Under the pieces are notes generated by a model. It worked only from the letters and a program-made list of their open reading frames with translations. It was not told the origin of the DNA and searched no databases. Both the position numbers and the translations under genes were made by a program. This document shows, one piece after another, positions 44,383 through 54,531 of a DNA stretch of 64,000 bases. This DNA is from Sphingobacteriales bacterium UTBCD1 (GTDB lineage Bacteria > Bacteroidota > Bacteroidia > Chitinophagales > Chitinophagaceae), in the NCBI GenBank assembly GCA_002066995.1, contig MWTC01000019.1, forward strand, positions 59,730 to 123,729, given 5' to 3'. The first letter of the stretch is position 1. Each line of letters begins with the position of its first letter.

Positions 44383-47300
44383 ATGCAACTGAAAGGTTTG
44401 ATCCGGTTTTTTACCATCGTGCTGATCGTGGTTTCAGTTTATCAGCTTTCATTTACCTGGCTTATTAAAAGGCATGAAAATAAAATGCAGGCCAGTGCAA
44501 TGAGCTACGTGAAGACACTCTACCCCCAGGCGGCAAAGTTTACTTCCCCTTCCCAGCTTCCTGATTCACTCGATCATATTTATCAAGAACGATATAAACG
44601 TTTACTGGACAGTACCAGGGATGTGACGCTCACTTATGGACCTACAGGAAAAATTAGTTATGAGAAAGCGAAAGAGAATGAATTGAATTTGGGACTCGAC
44701 CTTCAGGGCGGAATGAACGTAACACTGGAAGTGGAGATGTCAGGATTACTTCGTGCATTGTCTAATAACTCCCATGACCCTGCTTTTTTACAGGCATTGG
44801 AAAATGCGGAGAAAAGAAAAGCTAACAGCAATGCAGATTTTATTTCATTGTTTGTAGAGGAATACAAAAAGATAAAACCAAATGGCAGGCTTGCTTCCAT
44901 ATTTGCCTCTTCCAATAAAGGGGGGATCAATATCAATGACAATGACAGCAAAGTGGAGAGTGCTTTGAGAAGTGAAGCCAATGCTGCTTTTGACCGTACA
45001 TTCAAAGTGCTTTCTACCCGTATAGATCAGTTTGGTGTGGCACAACCGAGTATTAATCCTGACAGGCAAAGAGGTATAATAACAGTTGAATTGCCGGGGA
45101 TTCAGGATAAAGAAAGAGTAAGAAAATATTTACAGTCGTCTGCCAATCTTCAGTTCTGGGAACTTTATGGTATTGATGAATTGGTAAAGAGCAATAGCCT
45201 TCAAAGGGCTGATGATGCTTTTTTTGTAATGATGGGTGGAAAATCAAAAGCAGTGGACACTACCTCAAAAGCAACAGAAAGCGCAACGAAAAAGCAGGAG
45301 CCGGCAAATAATGAAAATAAGACTGATACAGTTCATAATCTCTCTACCCAGCTAAGTAAAGAGATGGGTACTGATACCGGGAACAAACAACAATCCACCG
45401 CTGCAAATGCTGCTGATGATTCTAAAAAACACCTCGCTTACTATATTCAGTTCAGTGTTGATCAATCCGGAAGGCCTATTGACAATGGAGTAATTGGCTA
45501 TGTAAAGGAAACGGATACTTCTTTGGTAAGAGGTTTTCTGGAATCCCCTGCAGTAAGAAGTCAATTCCCCTCTGATCTCTACTGGATGTATGGCATTCCT
45601 GAAAACGACCAGGAAAAGAAATCCGGAATTCTTCCTTTGTATGGAATAAAAACTTTTGGCCGTGACAAAGCGAAACTTGAAGGAGATGCTATTGTAAATG
45701 CGGGTCAGGATTATGATCAATTGAATGGAAGAGTGGAAGTGACCATGTCCATGAATCCTACCGGTGCAAGGATATGGGCAGATATGACAGGTCAGAACAA
45801 GGGTAAATTTATTGCAATAGCATTAGATAACCTGATCTATTCAGCGCCGCGGGTGAATGACAAGATTGAAGGAGGCCGCTCCAGCATCTCTGGAAATTTT
45901 ACGGAACAGGATGCGCAGGATCTTGCCAACATTCTGAAAAGCGGAAAATTGCCTGCCCCGGCTAAAATTGTTGCGGAGCAACAGGTAGGTCCTACTTTGG
46001 GTAAAGAAGCCATCAATGGCGGTATGAAAGCATTTGCACTTTCATTCATCGTGATCTTTCTGCTGATGCTGGTTTATTATAACACAAGCGGATGGATCGC
46101 AAATATTGCTTTAATCCTGAATCTGCTCTTTACCGTAGGCGTGTTATCCGCTTTGCATGCTACATTAACCGCACCCGGTATTGCAGGTTTGGTATTGACT
46201 ATCGGTATGGCTGTGGATACAAACGTGATCATTTATGAACGTATCAAGGAGGAATTGTCAAAAGGGAAAGGATACATTCCTGCAATTAATGAAGGGTATA
46301 AGCGATCTCTTCCGCCGGTTTTAGACGCACACATAACCGTGTTGATGACGGCAATTATTTTGTTTTACTTCGGTTTGGGTCCTGTCAGGGGATTTGCCAC
46401 TACACAGATTCTTGGTATTCTCCTTTCATTATTCTGTGGAATTTTAGTGAGCCGTTGGGTTACTGACTGGTTTACGAATAAGAATCATCACCTGAAGTAT
46501 TTTACCAGCCTCTCCCGCAAAATATTCAAGCATCCTGAATATAAGTTTATCGAATACAGAAAAATTGCCTACGGCATTTCTATTGTGGTTCTGATCATGG
46601 GTGTTGCCTCTTTCTTCAATGGTTTTGATGAAGGTGTTGAATTTAAAGGAGGTCGCAGTTATACAGTTGCTTTCAGCGAACCGGCAAAAGTGGAACAGAT
46701 AAGAGATGATCTGAAAAAAGCTTTTGAAAATGAAAGCCCGATCATTAAGACGGTTGGCGATAACAGGACTCTTGATATCACAACAGCTTACATGATTGAT
46801 TCCACCGGGCAGCAGGTTGACTCACTCGTGGAATTAAAGATGATGAATGAACTTAAAAACTACAAAGCAACAGCTATCCTCGGTTCGAAAAAAATATTGC
46901 CAACAATCTCGGATGACCTGAAAAGAGGAGCTGTAAAGGCTACGATATTTGCCATGCTGATTATTTTTCTCTATATATTCATCCGTTTCAGGGACTGGCG
47001 ATATTCCCTGGGAACTATTTTCTCGCTGCTGCATGACGTACTGGTTACCCTTGCCGTGTTTTCTTTTCTAAGGGACATTGTTCCTTTCCCGTTAGAAATT
47101 GACCAACACTTTATTGCTGCGGTATTGACGGTAATCGGTTTCTCCATGAATGATACGGTGATCGTCTTTGACCGTATCCGGGAGTATGCACGTGAACTGC
47201 GGGGAGTGAATAAGGCAACTATCATTAATACGGCAATCAATCATACATTGAGCCGTACCATTATGACCTCGTTGACTGTATTCCTTACTATCCTGATCCT

Positions 47301-47502
47301 CTTCCTTGTGGGTGGTGAAGTGACAAGGGGCTTTGCATTCGCCATGCTGGTAGGTGTGGTTACGGGAACGTATTCATCCATTTTTGTTGCAGCTACCGTA
47401 TTAGTTGATCTTTCAAGAAACAGGCCTCTTGGCGTCGCAGATGCACATGAGGTTGAGGAAAAAAAGAAAACGGCAGCGACAAAACCTGCAATTGCAAAAT
47501 AA
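44383..47502 (+). CDS. secDF: Protein translocase subunit SecDF (fused)
   Basis: Fused SecD-SecF proton-driven motor that pulls preproteins through the Sec channel. The SecD half has the N-terminal membrane anchor (3-20), the periplasmic P1 domain with L-G-L-D-L-Q-G-G-M (about 104-112), and the six-helix bundle starting near 545 with G-L-V-L-T-I-G-M-A-V-D-T-N-V-I-I-Y-E-R-I. The SecF half follows with F-K-G-G-R-S-Y and A-V-L-T-V-I-G-F-S-M-N-D-T-V-I-V-F-D-R-I. A polar, low-complexity insert occurs at residues 287-347. Length 1039 aa. Monocistronic with terminator. Confidence 0.97.
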   Translation: MQLKGLIRFFTIVLIVVSVYQLSFTWLIKRHENKMQASAMSYVKTLYPQAAKFTSPSQLPDSLDHIYQERYKRLLDSTRDVTLTYGPTGKISYEKAKENELNLGLDLQGGMNVTLEVEMSGLLRALSNNSHDPAFLQALENAEKRKANSNADFISLFVEEYKKIKPNGRLASIFASSNKGGININDNDSKVESALRSEANAAFDRTFKVLSTRIDQFGVAQPSINPDRQRGIITVELPGIQDKERVRKYLQSSANLQFWELYGIDELVKSNSLQRADDAFFVMMGGKSKAVDTTSKATESATKKQEPANNENKTDTVHNLSTQLSKEMGTDTGNKQQSTAANAADDSKKHLAYYIQFSVDQSGRPIDNGVIGYVKETDTSLVRGFLESPAVRSQFPSDLYWMYGIPENDQEKKSGILPLYGIKTFGRDKAKLEGDAIVNAGQDYDQLNGRVEVTMSMNPTGARIWADMTGQNKGKFIAIALDNLIYSAPRVNDKIEGGRSSISGNFTEQDAQDLANILKSGKLPAPAKIVAEQQVGPTLGKEAINGGMKAFALSFIVIFLLMLVYYNTSGWIANIALILNLLFTVGVLSALHATLTAPGIAGLVLTIGMAVDTNVIIYERIKEELSKGKGYIPAINEGYKRSLPPVLDAHITVLMTAIILFYFGLGPVRGFATTQILGILLSLFCGILVSRWVTDWFTNKNHHLKYFTSLSRKIFKHPEYKFIEYRKIAYGISIVVLIMGVASFFNGFDEGVEFKGGRSYTVAFSEPAKVEQIRDDLKKAFENESPIIKTVGDNRTLDITTAYMIDSTGQQVDSLVELKMMNELKNYKATAILGSKKILPTISDDLKRGAVKATIFAMLIIFLYIFIRFRDWRYSLGTIFSLLHDVLVTLAVFSFLRDIVPFPLEIDQHFIAAVLTVIGFSMNDTVIVFDRIREYARELRGVNKATIINTAINHTLSRTIMTSLTVFLTILILFLVGGEVTRGFAFAMLVGVVTGTYSSIFVAATVLVDLSRNRPLGVADAHEVEEKKKTAATKPAIAK

Positions 47503-47531
47503 GGAAGAAAAAAGAATTGAATCAATAAGTT

Positions 47532-47562
47532 AATCCCGGCTCACCTACCGGGATTTTTCTTT
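47532..47562 (+). terminator. Rho-independent terminator of secDF
   Basis: 8-bp stem (AATCCCGG / CCGGGATT, 47532-47539 and 47548-47555), 8-nt loop, T-rich tail, 29 bp after the stop. Confidence 0.85.
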
Positions 47563-47732
47563 ATAATTACTGTAGCTTTTTACCGGGCAAGATATGTTAA
47601 ATGATAAAGGAGATTAACCTGTTTTCATCCTTCTTATTTTTTTTGATTGCCAGTACCGTTTTGTTTAGTGAAAGTTATTATAGCGGTAAGCAGGAGCCGG
47701 CAGTTTTTAGTCACAAGAAAGCAACTTCTTGT

Positions 47733-47740
47733 TATTTTTG
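47733..47740 (+). promoter_or_regulatory. Predicted promoter -7 element (TATTTTTG) of the DUF7935-like gene
   Basis: Exact TAnnTTTG 19 bp before the ATG of the membrane-anchored protein that heads the mutase gene run. Confidence 0.5.
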
Positions 47741-47759
47741 CATTTTATAATCATCATCA

Positions 47760-48266
47760 ATGGATCCGAATACTTTAGCTCTCGTAATAGCCGTCTTCGC
47801 TATTTTGATTTCCGGTATTTCGCTAATCTTAGTTAATCAGAAGTTGAAGAGAACGACGAAAGAAATTTCTCCTTTTGACACCAAGCCATTACAGTTACAG
47901 GCTTATGAAAGGCTTGTTATGCTCACCGAACGGATCGCTTTACCCAATTTAGTAAGCCGGGTGAGTAAATCAGGTATGGGGGCAAAGGACATGCAGTTAT
48001 TGTTACTGGAATCTGTCAAACAGGAATATGAATATAATGCTACACAGCAGATTTATGTAAGCCCGGTAGCCTGGGAGGCAGTTCATAATCTGAAAGAGCA
48101 AAATTTACTGATTATAAACAAAGTGGCATCCACATTACCGGAGGGTGCAACAGGCCTGGAGCTGAATAAGCGGTTACTGGAATTTGTGTTGAATAATCCA
48201 AAAGGAACTTTGCATAGCATCGTATTGGAAGCTTTGAATTATGAAGCAAAAAAACTGATGAGGTGA
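47760..48266 (+). CDS. Membrane-anchored protein, DUF7935-like
   Basis: Conserved Bacteroidota protein of unknown function. A single N-terminal transmembrane helix (about 5-25, L-A-L-V-I-A-V-F-A-I-L-I) is followed by a cytoplasmic helical domain with L-Q-A-Y-E-R-L-V-M-L-T-E-R-I and E-Y-E-Y-N-A-T-Q-Q-I-Y-V-S. Length 168 aa. It is 56 bp upstream of the mutase gene and may be co-transcribed; the association recurs only as a guess from this window. The DUF number is from memory of the family and less certain than the description. Confidence 0.75.
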   Translation: MDPNTLALVIAVFAILISGISLILVNQKLKRTTKEISPFDTKPLQLQAYERLVMLTERIALPNLVSRVSKSGMGAKDMQLLLLESVKQEYEYNATQQIYVSPVAWEAVHNLKEQNLLIINKVASTLPEGATGLELNKRLLEFVLNNPKGTLHSIVLEALNYEAKKLMR

Positions 48267-48322
48267 GACGAATCGCCGGTAACCGGTTACAGGATTCCGT
48301 TGCCGGATTTTAATGAGAAATC

Positions 48323-49882
48323 ATGTCGGAGAATAAAAAATATACGGATACGGGGATTGAAATTAAAAAGGCTTATTCTGAAAATGATGTGCCTGAAACC
48401 GGTAACCAGCCACCCGGAACGTATCCGTTCACCCGTGGCATTCAGCCTGACATGTATCGGGGAAAATTGTGGACCATGCGTCAATACGCCGGCTTTTCAA
48501 CGGCAGAAGAAAGCAATAAACGGTATCATTATTTATTATCCCAGGGTGTGATGGGACTGAGTGTTGCTTTTGATCTCCCTACGCAGATAGGTTATGACAG
48601 TGATCACTCCCTGGCAGAAGGTGAAGTGGGAAAAGTAGGTGTTGCCATTTGCTCCCTGCAGGATATGGAGAATTTATTCAGGGGGATCAAACTGGAAGAA
48701 GTTTCCACTTCCATGACGATTAATGCTACGGCTTTTATCCTGCTTTCTCTTTATGTTGCACTGGCAAAAAAACAAGGCGCCGATCTGAAAAAAATATCAG
48801 GAACTATTCAAAACGATATTTTAAAAGAATATGCTGCAAGAGGAACCTATATTTATCCGCCCAAACCTTCTATGCGCATCATCACTGATATTTTTGAATG
48901 GTGCAGCAATGAATTGCCCAGGTGGAATACAATTTCCATCTCTGGATATCATATCCGTGAAGCAGGGAGCACAGCAGTGCAGGAGATCGCATTTACCCTG
49001 AGCAATGGAAAAGCTTATGTTAAGGCAGCCTTAGACAAAGGATTGGATATAAACATTTTTGGAAAACGCCTTTCCTTCTTTTTTAATGCTCATAATAATT
49101 TATTTGAAGAAGTGGCTAAATTCCGTGCGGCAAGGAAAATGTGGGCAAAGATCATGAAAGATTTTGGTGCTACCGAGGAAAAAGCGATGATGCTGCGGTT
49201 TCATACGCAGACAGGAGGGAGCACATTGACGGCCCAGCAGCCACTTAATAATATTTCACGGGTTACGATACAAACTTTGGCGGCGGTATTGGGTGGCACT
49301 CAGTCATTACATACGAACGGGTATGATGAAGCGCTCAGTTTACCCTCTGAGGAAGCAGTACGCATAGCCTTGCGCACCCAGCAGATTACAGCTTATGAAA
49401 GTGGCGTGGCAGATACCGCTGATCCCCTGGGGGGTTCTTATTTTATTGAATCATTGACGTATGAGGTGGAAAATAAGGCCTGGGAATTGATTGAGAAAAT
49501 TGATGCAATGGGAGGAAGTGTGCCGGCGATAGAATCAAATTTTATCCAGAATGAAATTGCCCGCAGCGCTTATGAATACCAGGTTAAAATAGAAACAGGC
49601 GAGAAGATCATTGTCGGTTTGAACAAATTTCAGACGGAAGATCATAAAACTATTCCATTACTGAAAGTGGATGATAAAATACGGCAGGTACAAATAGAAA
49701 AATTAAAGGCGCTTAGGAATAACAGGGATCATGCCAAATGTGATAATATATTGCAGCAGATTAATGACAAAGCGGTCAGCGGTGAGAATCTTATCCCTTC
49801 TGTTATTGAGGCGGTGGAGAATGATTGCACTTTAGGTGAGATCGCTGATGAACTGAGAGGAGTGTTTGGAGAATACAAGTAA
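48323..49882 (+). CDS. Methylmalonyl-CoA mutase family protein, catalytic domain only
   Basis: Adenosylcobalamin-dependent acyl-CoA mutase, large-subunit (TIM-barrel) domain. Typical motifs: [12 protein letters not shown] (~30-41), [22 protein letters not shown], and [10 protein letters not shown] around residue 273. The protein stops at 519 aa after the barrel and has no D-x-H-x-x-G B12-binding domain, so cobalamin must be held by a separate small subunit, as in archaeal and isobutyryl-CoA-mutase systems. That subunit is not in the window. It could act on methylmalonyl-CoA, isobutyryl-CoA or another acyl-CoA; the family call is firm, the substrate is not. Confidence 0.93.
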   Translation: MSENKKYTDTGIEIKKAYSENDVPETGNQPPGTYPFTRGIQPDMYRGKLWTMRQYAGFSTAEESNKRYHYLLSQGVMGLSVAFDLPTQIGYDSDHSLAEGEVGKVGVAICSLQDMENLFRGIKLEEVSTSMTINATAFILLSLYVALAKKQGADLKKISGTIQNDILKEYAARGTYIYPPKPSMRIITDIFEWCSNELPRWNTISISGYHIREAGSTAVQEIAFTLSNGKAYVKAALDKGLDINIFGKRLSFFFNAHNNLFEEVAKFRAARKMWAKIMKDFGATEEKAMMLRFHTQTGGSTLTAQQPLNNISRVTIQTLAAVLGGTQSLHTNGYDEALSLPSEEAVRIALRTQQITAYESGVADTADPLGGSYFIESLTYEVENKAWELIEKIDAMGGSVPAIESNFIQNEIARSAYEYQVKIETGEKIIVGLNKFQTEDHKTIPLLKVDDKIRQVQIEKLKALRNNRDHAKCDNILQQINDKAVSGENLIPSVIEAVENDCTLGEIADELRGVFGEYK

Positions 49883-49899
49883 ATCAAAATATATCTGAG

Positions 49900-50589
49900 A
49901 TGAAAACAATGATCATCACCGGGGTATCTGGTAATTTGGGCCGGGCGGTATTAAAAAAATTTTTAACCGCAGGTTATAAAATAACCGGCACTGTAACGCA
50001 TAATGATCCTGCTTCATTGGATGTAAGTGCGCCGGAATTTGATAAAGCAGTAGTTGACCTTACCAATGAAGAAGAAACAAAAAAACTGGTTGATACAGTA
50101 GCTGCAAAGTATGGTAGCATAGACGTGGCGGTACTGACGGTAGGTGGTTTTGCAATGGGTAAAATAACCGATACCAAGACAACTGATATCCTGAAGCAGT
50201 ATATGCTGAATTTTGAAACAGCTTACAATGCGGCACGCCCCGTTTTTACCCGGATGCTGAAACAAAATAGCGGAAGAATTTTTCTGATCGGATCCAGGGC
50301 AGGCTCGGAAATGCGTCATAGCAAAGGAATGGCGGCTTATGGCCTGACAAAGTCATTGATTTTCCGGCTCGCAGAAATAATGAATGATGAAGCAAAAGAT
50401 CATAATGTAGTTGTAAGCGTTATTGTACCTTCTGTAATAGACACTCCGCAAAACCGCAAGGCTATGCCGGATGCTGATTTCACAAAATGGGTAAAGCCGG
50501 AAACAATAGCAGATGTGATTTCATTTTACTGCAGTGAAGAAGCAATGGCACTCAGGGAACCGGTCATTAAGATATATGGAGCTTCCTGA
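49900..50589 (+). CDS. SDR family NAD(P)-dependent oxidoreductase
   Basis: Short-chain dehydrogenase/reductase. The nucleotide-binding motif is G-V-S-G-N-L-G-R (8-15, the T-G-x-x-x-G-x-G position), and the catalytic tetrad shows Ser (in L-I-G-S-R-A-G-S) and Y-x-x-x-K (Y-G-L-T-K, about 147-151). The C-terminal D-T-P-Q-N-R segment is usual. Length 229 aa. It begins 17 bp after the mutase stop, implying one operon, but a functional link with acyl-CoA metabolism is only suggested by position. Confidence 0.9.
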   Translation: MKTMIITGVSGNLGRAVLKKFLTAGYKITGTVTHNDPASLDVSAPEFDKAVVDLTNEEETKKLVDTVAAKYGSIDVAVLTVGGFAMGKITDTKTTDILKQYMLNFETAYNAARPVFTRMLKQNSGRIFLIGSRAGSEMRHSKGMAAYGLTKSLIFRLAEIMNDEAKDHNVVVSVIVPSVIDTPQNRKAMPDADFTKWVKPETIADVISFYCSEEAMALREPVIKIYGAS

Positions 50590-50614
50590 TTTTTTTCATT
50601 CTTAAATTTTATAC

Positions 50615-51013
50615 ATGCGTTTCATGAAATGGATAGGTTTTATAGCTGCCGTAGCCCTGGCAGCAGCCTGCTTTTCCCCCTGGGTGTTTATTGAATCAGG
50701 CAATATCATTGTCAGCGGCATGGATGCAACAGGTACCAATTTTGGCAAACCTGGGTACCTGCATCTTTTTTTGATTGCATTTTTCCTCTTCTTTAATTTC
50801 TTCCCCAAAATATGGGCTAAGAGGAGCAATCTTTTTATTGTAGCAATTAATATTGCATGGGCTATTCGTAATTATTTTCTGATTTCTACCTGCCAGATGG
50901 GAGAATGTCCTGTAAAAAAAGCAGCCATTTATGTATTGATCCCCGCATCGGTGTTGATGCTTGCATCTGCGTTGGTTCCCGATGTCCGTATTCCAAAAGA
51001 AACAGGCAAATGA
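50615..51013 (+). CDS. Small integral membrane protein of unknown function
   Basis: Unrecognised 132-aa protein with four predicted hydrophobic segments (about 5-22, 48-62, 72-86 and 103-122). A loop near residues 90-98 contains C-Q-M-G-E-C, a CxxxxC pair that could bind metal or form a disulfide; this is inference. It is 25 bp after the SDR gene in the same operon and is followed by a hairpin terminator. Confidence 0.75.
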   Translation: MRFMKWIGFIAAVALAAACFSPWVFIESGNIIVSGMDATGTNFGKPGYLHLFLIAFFLFFNFFPKIWAKRSNLFIVAINIAWAIRNYFLISTCQMGECPVKKAAIYVLIPASVLMLASALVPDVRIPKETGK

Positions 51014-51024
51014 TCTTAAAAAAT

Positions 51025-51056
51025 AAAACCGGAGCAGGTGGCATCTGTCCGGTTTT
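51025..51056 (+). terminator. Rho-independent terminator of the mutase-SDR operon
   Basis: 9-bp stem (AAAACCGGA / TCCGGTTTT, 51025-51033 and 51048-51056) with a 14-nt loop, 11 bp after the stop. The symmetric A/T arms mean it may serve both directions. Confidence 0.75.
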
Positions 51057-51092
51057 GATCGGGAAGGTTCTTAAACTGATATTAGTTGCCTC

Positions 51093-52013
51093 TTAGTTTT
51101 TAGTTACAATTATTTTTTCAGTGTTTGCTTCATTGCCCGATCCTATAGTGCGGAGCGTGTACATCCCCGGAGTCAGGTTATCGATCTGCAGTGAAGTGTT
51201 TGAGTAATTTTTCCATTCTTTAACTGATCTTCCGGTCATATCGAACAGGGCAATATTACGGACTGATGCATCCGGGTATGAAACGGTCACATTACCGTTA
51301 CTGCTTGGGTTCGGGAATATCACTGTTCTTGCAACCTGGCTATGACCCTGGACTGCACAAACTTTAGAGTAAGAAAACTTGCCATCGAAGTCAGTTTGTT
51401 TGATGCGGTATTGAGAAATGGTATTTGAATTATTGTTATCAGTGTACTGGTAACTCAGCTTGCTGTTGCTATTGCCATTGTTTGCCTGAGTTGCAATGAA
51501 CGCAATAGACTCCCATGTGCTGCTGCCGTTATTAAATCGTTCAACATTGAAACCGGTATTGTTTGATTCTGTAAATGTTTCCCATTTTAATAGAACTGAG
51601 GATGCACTTCGTGTGGCTGAAAAAGCGCCAAAGGTCACCGGCAGCGGACTCTCACTGAAAGGATGAATCCTGATAATGCAGGGATTGAGGTTGAAAATGT
51701 CAAATATAGACCGTGATGTGATTTCTATATCTATATCTGAAAGCTTCTGAGCTGTAAAAAGGCTCGAAGTATAAGTGTACTTGTTGTTATCAAATCTAAA
51801 GGGGAGTTTGTCGGATACTACCTGCACCCCGTTAACTTTAATGACAACAGTAACATCTTTCCATGCTGCATTGCTATAATCAAAGACCATCTGTTTCTGA
51901 TTTCCCTGATTAACTACGTGAATGGATGGTTGATCAACTGTGATGCAGGCAGGTTGGGCTTTTGCGATGAAAGCGCCAAGAATTAATGTAATTGCGAGTA
52001 CAGATTTTTTCAT
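51093..52013 (-). CDS. Secreted protein with T9SS type A sorting domain
   Basis: Exported protein with signal peptide (MKKSVLAITLILGAFIAKAQ). The mature N-terminal region (about 25-115) is an Ig-like beta domain; the middle (about 125-215) resembles a fibronectin III domain with L-K-W-E-T-F-T-E-S-N-N-T-G-F-N-V-E-R. The C-terminus carries the T9SS type A signal: V-I-F-P-N-P-S-S, a D-M-T-G-R turn, and a final T-E-K-I-I-V-T strand. Length 306 aa. No enzymatic motif; likely a surface or extracellular structural protein. Confidence 0.88.
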   Translation of the reverse strand: MKKSVLAITLILGAFIAKAQPACITVDQPSIHVVNQGNQKQMVFDYSNAAWKDVTVVIKVNGVQVVSDKLPFRFDNNKYTYTSSLFTAQKLSDIDIEITSRSIFDIFNLNPCIIRIHPFSESPLPVTFGAFSATRSASSVLLKWETFTESNNTGFNVERFNNGSSTWESIAFIATQANNGNSNSKLSYQYTDNNNSNTISQYRIKQTDFDGKFSYSKVCAVQGHSQVARTVIFPNPSSNGNVTVSYPDASVRNIALFDMTGRSVKEWKNYSNTSLQIDNLTPGMYTLRTIGSGNEANTEKIIVTKN

Positions 52014-52373
52014 ACAGGTTCACTTTTTCTTGTTATTTAATTTCGGATATTACGGAATTACTTTAGTGTTTTTCCCGTAATCCAAGCGTAAAAATAACAG
52101 GGTAAATTCGAATATGCAAGCTTTTTAAAATGAAATATTACGATACAAAGTCACGGATTTTAGCGTTGCAGTGGCTAAGTGGCAGGTTAATTTATTGGTT
52201 TCCAATGGAGGCAAAAAAAGTACCGGGTATATAGTTTTTTGTAGAAAGAAAGTTGAAGAAAATCCTTTTCCGGTTCAATTAACTCAACACACAGGTATAT
52301 TTACGAAATATCAGAAAAGTAATGTCTTTTTGAACAAATGATGCTCAAAAGACATATGGCCAATAAATTAATT
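52014..52373. other. 360-bp intergenic stretch upstream of the T9SS cargo gene
   Basis: Upstream region of the minus-strand T9SS gene. It contains a TTACGG/CCGTAA inverted repeat (52050-52055 with 52075-52080) and, near the VIT1 stop, a bulged 11-bp hairpin (52322-52355) that is poor in following T on the minus strand, so a terminator role is uncertain. No exact -7 element or RNA gene recognised. Confidence 0.4.
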
Positions 52374-53078
52374 TCAGGAAAATAATTTAGCCACTCCGAA
52401 TGCAGCAGCAGCAGCAACGGCACCGATCAACATAACACGAATGGCTCCCCACCATTTATTGACACCGGTAATTTTACTTTTAAAAAAGCCGAAAATAAAA
52501 AGGCAAAGCAGGGTAACGATTACCGATAGCTTTAAGCCTTCACCAGGTGTGGCAACAAAAAAATAAGGGCTTAAAGGCACCAGCCCTCCAATGATATAGG
52601 AGACTCCGATATTAAGGGCAGATTTCCTGGCTCTTGCCGGATCAGGTTTATCCAATCCTAATTCATACTTCATCATAAAATCAACCCACTGCTTTTCATC
52701 TTTGGCTATCTCTTCAGTCGCTTTGTTCTGCAGGTCTTCGCTTAACCCGATATTCGCAAAGAATTCTTTGGTTTCTGCTATTTCCCTGTCTCGAAGATTT
52801 TCCACTTCATACATTTCTCTTTTAACTTCACTTTCGTAATGATCTTGTTCTGTTTTCCCGGCAAGGTAGCCCCCTAAGCCCATTGCTATAGATCCGGCGC
52901 ATATCTCTGCAATACCGGCAATGACGATGATACTGTTTGAGGAAACAGCGCTGCTCAGACCTGCCGCTAATGCAAAGGGTACTGTAAGTCCGTCACTCAT
53001 TCCTATCACTACATCGGTAAGCAGGTTACTGCTCTTTAAATGGTGTTCTATATGTTTCGGCAGGTTATCTGTACTCAT
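52374..53078 (-). CDS. VIT1/CCC1 family iron or manganese transporter
   Basis: Membrane transporter of the VIT1/CCC1 family that moves Fe2+ or Mn2+. The start at 53078 (ATG, M-S-T-D-N) is chosen over an in-frame TTG four codons upstream. The N-terminal signature H-L-K-S-S-N-L-L-T-D-V-V-I-G-M-S-D-G-L-T-V-P-F is intact, followed by two hydrophobic segments, a cytoplasmic helical metal-binding region (about 75-140, rich in E/D/K), and three more C-terminal helices. Length 234 aa, standard. Direction of transport (export or storage) is not readable. Confidence 0.9.
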   Translation of the reverse strand: MSTDNLPKHIEHHLKSSNLLTDVVIGMSDGLTVPFALAAGLSSAVSSNSIIVIAGIAEICAGSIAMGLGGYLAGKTEQDHYESEVKREMYEVENLRDREIAETKEFFANIGLSEDLQNKATEEIAKDEKQWVDFMMKYELGLDKPDPARARKSALNIGVSYIIGGLVPLSPYFFVATPGEGLKLSVIVTLLCLFIFGFFKSKITGVNKWWGAIRVMLIGAVAAAAAFGVAKLFS

Positions 53079-53123
53079 GAATACCGGCAAAATTTCTTAT
53101 TAAATATTATCGTAGAGACCTGA

Positions 53124-54341
53124 TTAATCAAGACAAGATAAAGAATTACCGATAATCTTCACACTTTCCAATATCTGATCTTTCCTGATGATCAGGGGAG
53201 GAGCCAAACGTATTCTGTCATCATGTGTTGGTTTTGCCAGTAAGCCATTATCTTTTAATTGAAGGCAAAGATTCCATGCAGCATCTTTCTTTGCATGATC
53301 AATCACAATAGCATTCAGTAAACCTTTGCCTCGTACAATGCTGATGTGTTTTGAATTTAGTGCTCTCAGATTTTCCCTGAACAATTCACCCATAGCCAGT
53401 GCATTTTCAGCCATCTTTTCTTCTTTTAATACCTGTAAGGCAACCATGGCAGTTTTGCACGCAAGGGGATTTCCTCCATAAGTGGAGCCATGTTCTCCCG
53501 GTTGAATGGTCAACATAATTTCATCATCAGACAAAACTGCGCTGATGGGCATCATCCCTCCGCTCAATGCCTTTCCTAATATCAGTATATCTGGCCGTAC
53601 ATTCTCGTAATCGCATGCCAGCATTTTACCTGTTCTGGCAAGGCCGGTCTGTATTTCATCTGCAATGAATAATACGTTATGCTGTTCACAGAGCAGTTTG
53701 GCAGCTGATAAATACCCTTCATCCGGAACTACCACTCCTGCTTCACCCTGTATCGGTTCTACTAAAAATCCGGCAACGTTTTTATCAGTCAGCGCTTTTT
53801 TCAATGCACTGATATTATTAAATGGAATTATTTCAAATCCGGGAGTATAGGGGCCGTAATCATCCTTTGCCTCCGGGTTGGTGCTGATGGAAATGGCAGT
53901 AATGGTGCGCCCATGAAAATTGTTTTCACAAACAATGATCTTTGCCTTATCATGCGGGATATCTTTTACTTTATAAGCCCACTTCCTGCAAAGCTTCAGG
54001 GCAGTTTCTACTGCTTCCGCCCCAGTATTCATCGGCAATACTTTGTCGTAACCAAAGAAGGCAGTAATAAATTTTTCAAAATCACCCAACTGGTCATTGT
54101 AAAAAGCACGGCTGGTCAGCGCAAGCTTTTGGGCCTGCTCTAAAAATGCAGTTACTATTTTCGGGTGGCAATGCCCCTGGTTCAGTGCAGAATAACCACT
54201 CAGGAAATCATAATATTCTTTACCGTCCACGTCCCAGACAAAAACGCCTTTACCACGGCTGAGCACTACGGGCACAGGGTGATAATTATGGGCGCCATAT
54301 TGATCTTCGAGCTGTATATAATGATTAGTCTTTTCAGACAT
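53124..54341 (-). CDS. rocD: Ornithine-oxo-acid transaminase
   Basis: PLP-dependent ornithine delta-aminotransferase linking ornithine to glutamate semialdehyde and hence to proline and arginine metabolism. Chosen start MSEKTNHY (54341); an ATG six codons earlier is in frame. Signatures: [15 protein letters not shown] (18-32), the D228-E229 pair after I-A that contacts PLP, the Schiff-base K257 in G-K-A-L-S-G-G-M, and G-E-A-G-V-V-V-P. Length 405 aa agrees with the family. The alternative name acetylornithine transaminase fits less well because of the N-terminal D-Q-Y-G-A-H-N-Y block. Confidence 0.93.
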   Translation of the reverse strand: MSEKTNHYIQLEDQYGAHNYHPVPVVLSRGKGVFVWDVDGKEYYDFLSGYSALNQGHCHPKIVTAFLEQAQKLALTSRAFYNDQLGDFEKFITAFFGYDKVLPMNTGAEAVETALKLCRKWAYKVKDIPHDKAKIIVCENNFHGRTITAISISTNPEAKDDYGPYTPGFEIIPFNNISALKKALTDKNVAGFLVEPIQGEAGVVVPDEGYLSAAKLLCEQHNVLFIADEIQTGLARTGKMLACDYENVRPDILILGKALSGGMMPISAVLSDDEIMLTIQPGEHGSTYGGNPLACKTAMVALQVLKEEKMAENALAMGELFRENLRALNSKHISIVRGKGLLNAIVIDHAKKDAAWNLCLQLKDNGLLAKPTHDDRIRLAPPLIIRKDQILESVKIIGNSLSCLD

Positions 54342-54531
54342 ATTAATTGCAGATAACATAACATCAGGATTTTTAAAAATTGAAAATAGAAATTGTCAGT
54401 CTTTGTGGTTCAGTTGCAAAGATTGTTATCCTCGGTGGTTGAGGAAGTCGAGATTGGAAGAAAGGAAATCTTTAATCTGAATACTTGTGTATGCCATCGT
54501 ATGCAAATTACGAAATTTTTCCGAAACACCC

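Noticed and set aside
48279..48290. Perfect 12-bp palindrome GTAACCGGTTAC before the mutase gene
   Set aside because: One copy only and close to chance expectation; no second site to support an operator.
54417..54424. AATCTTTG upstream of rocD as a promoter
   Set aside because: First consensus base is wrong and no -33 element is present.
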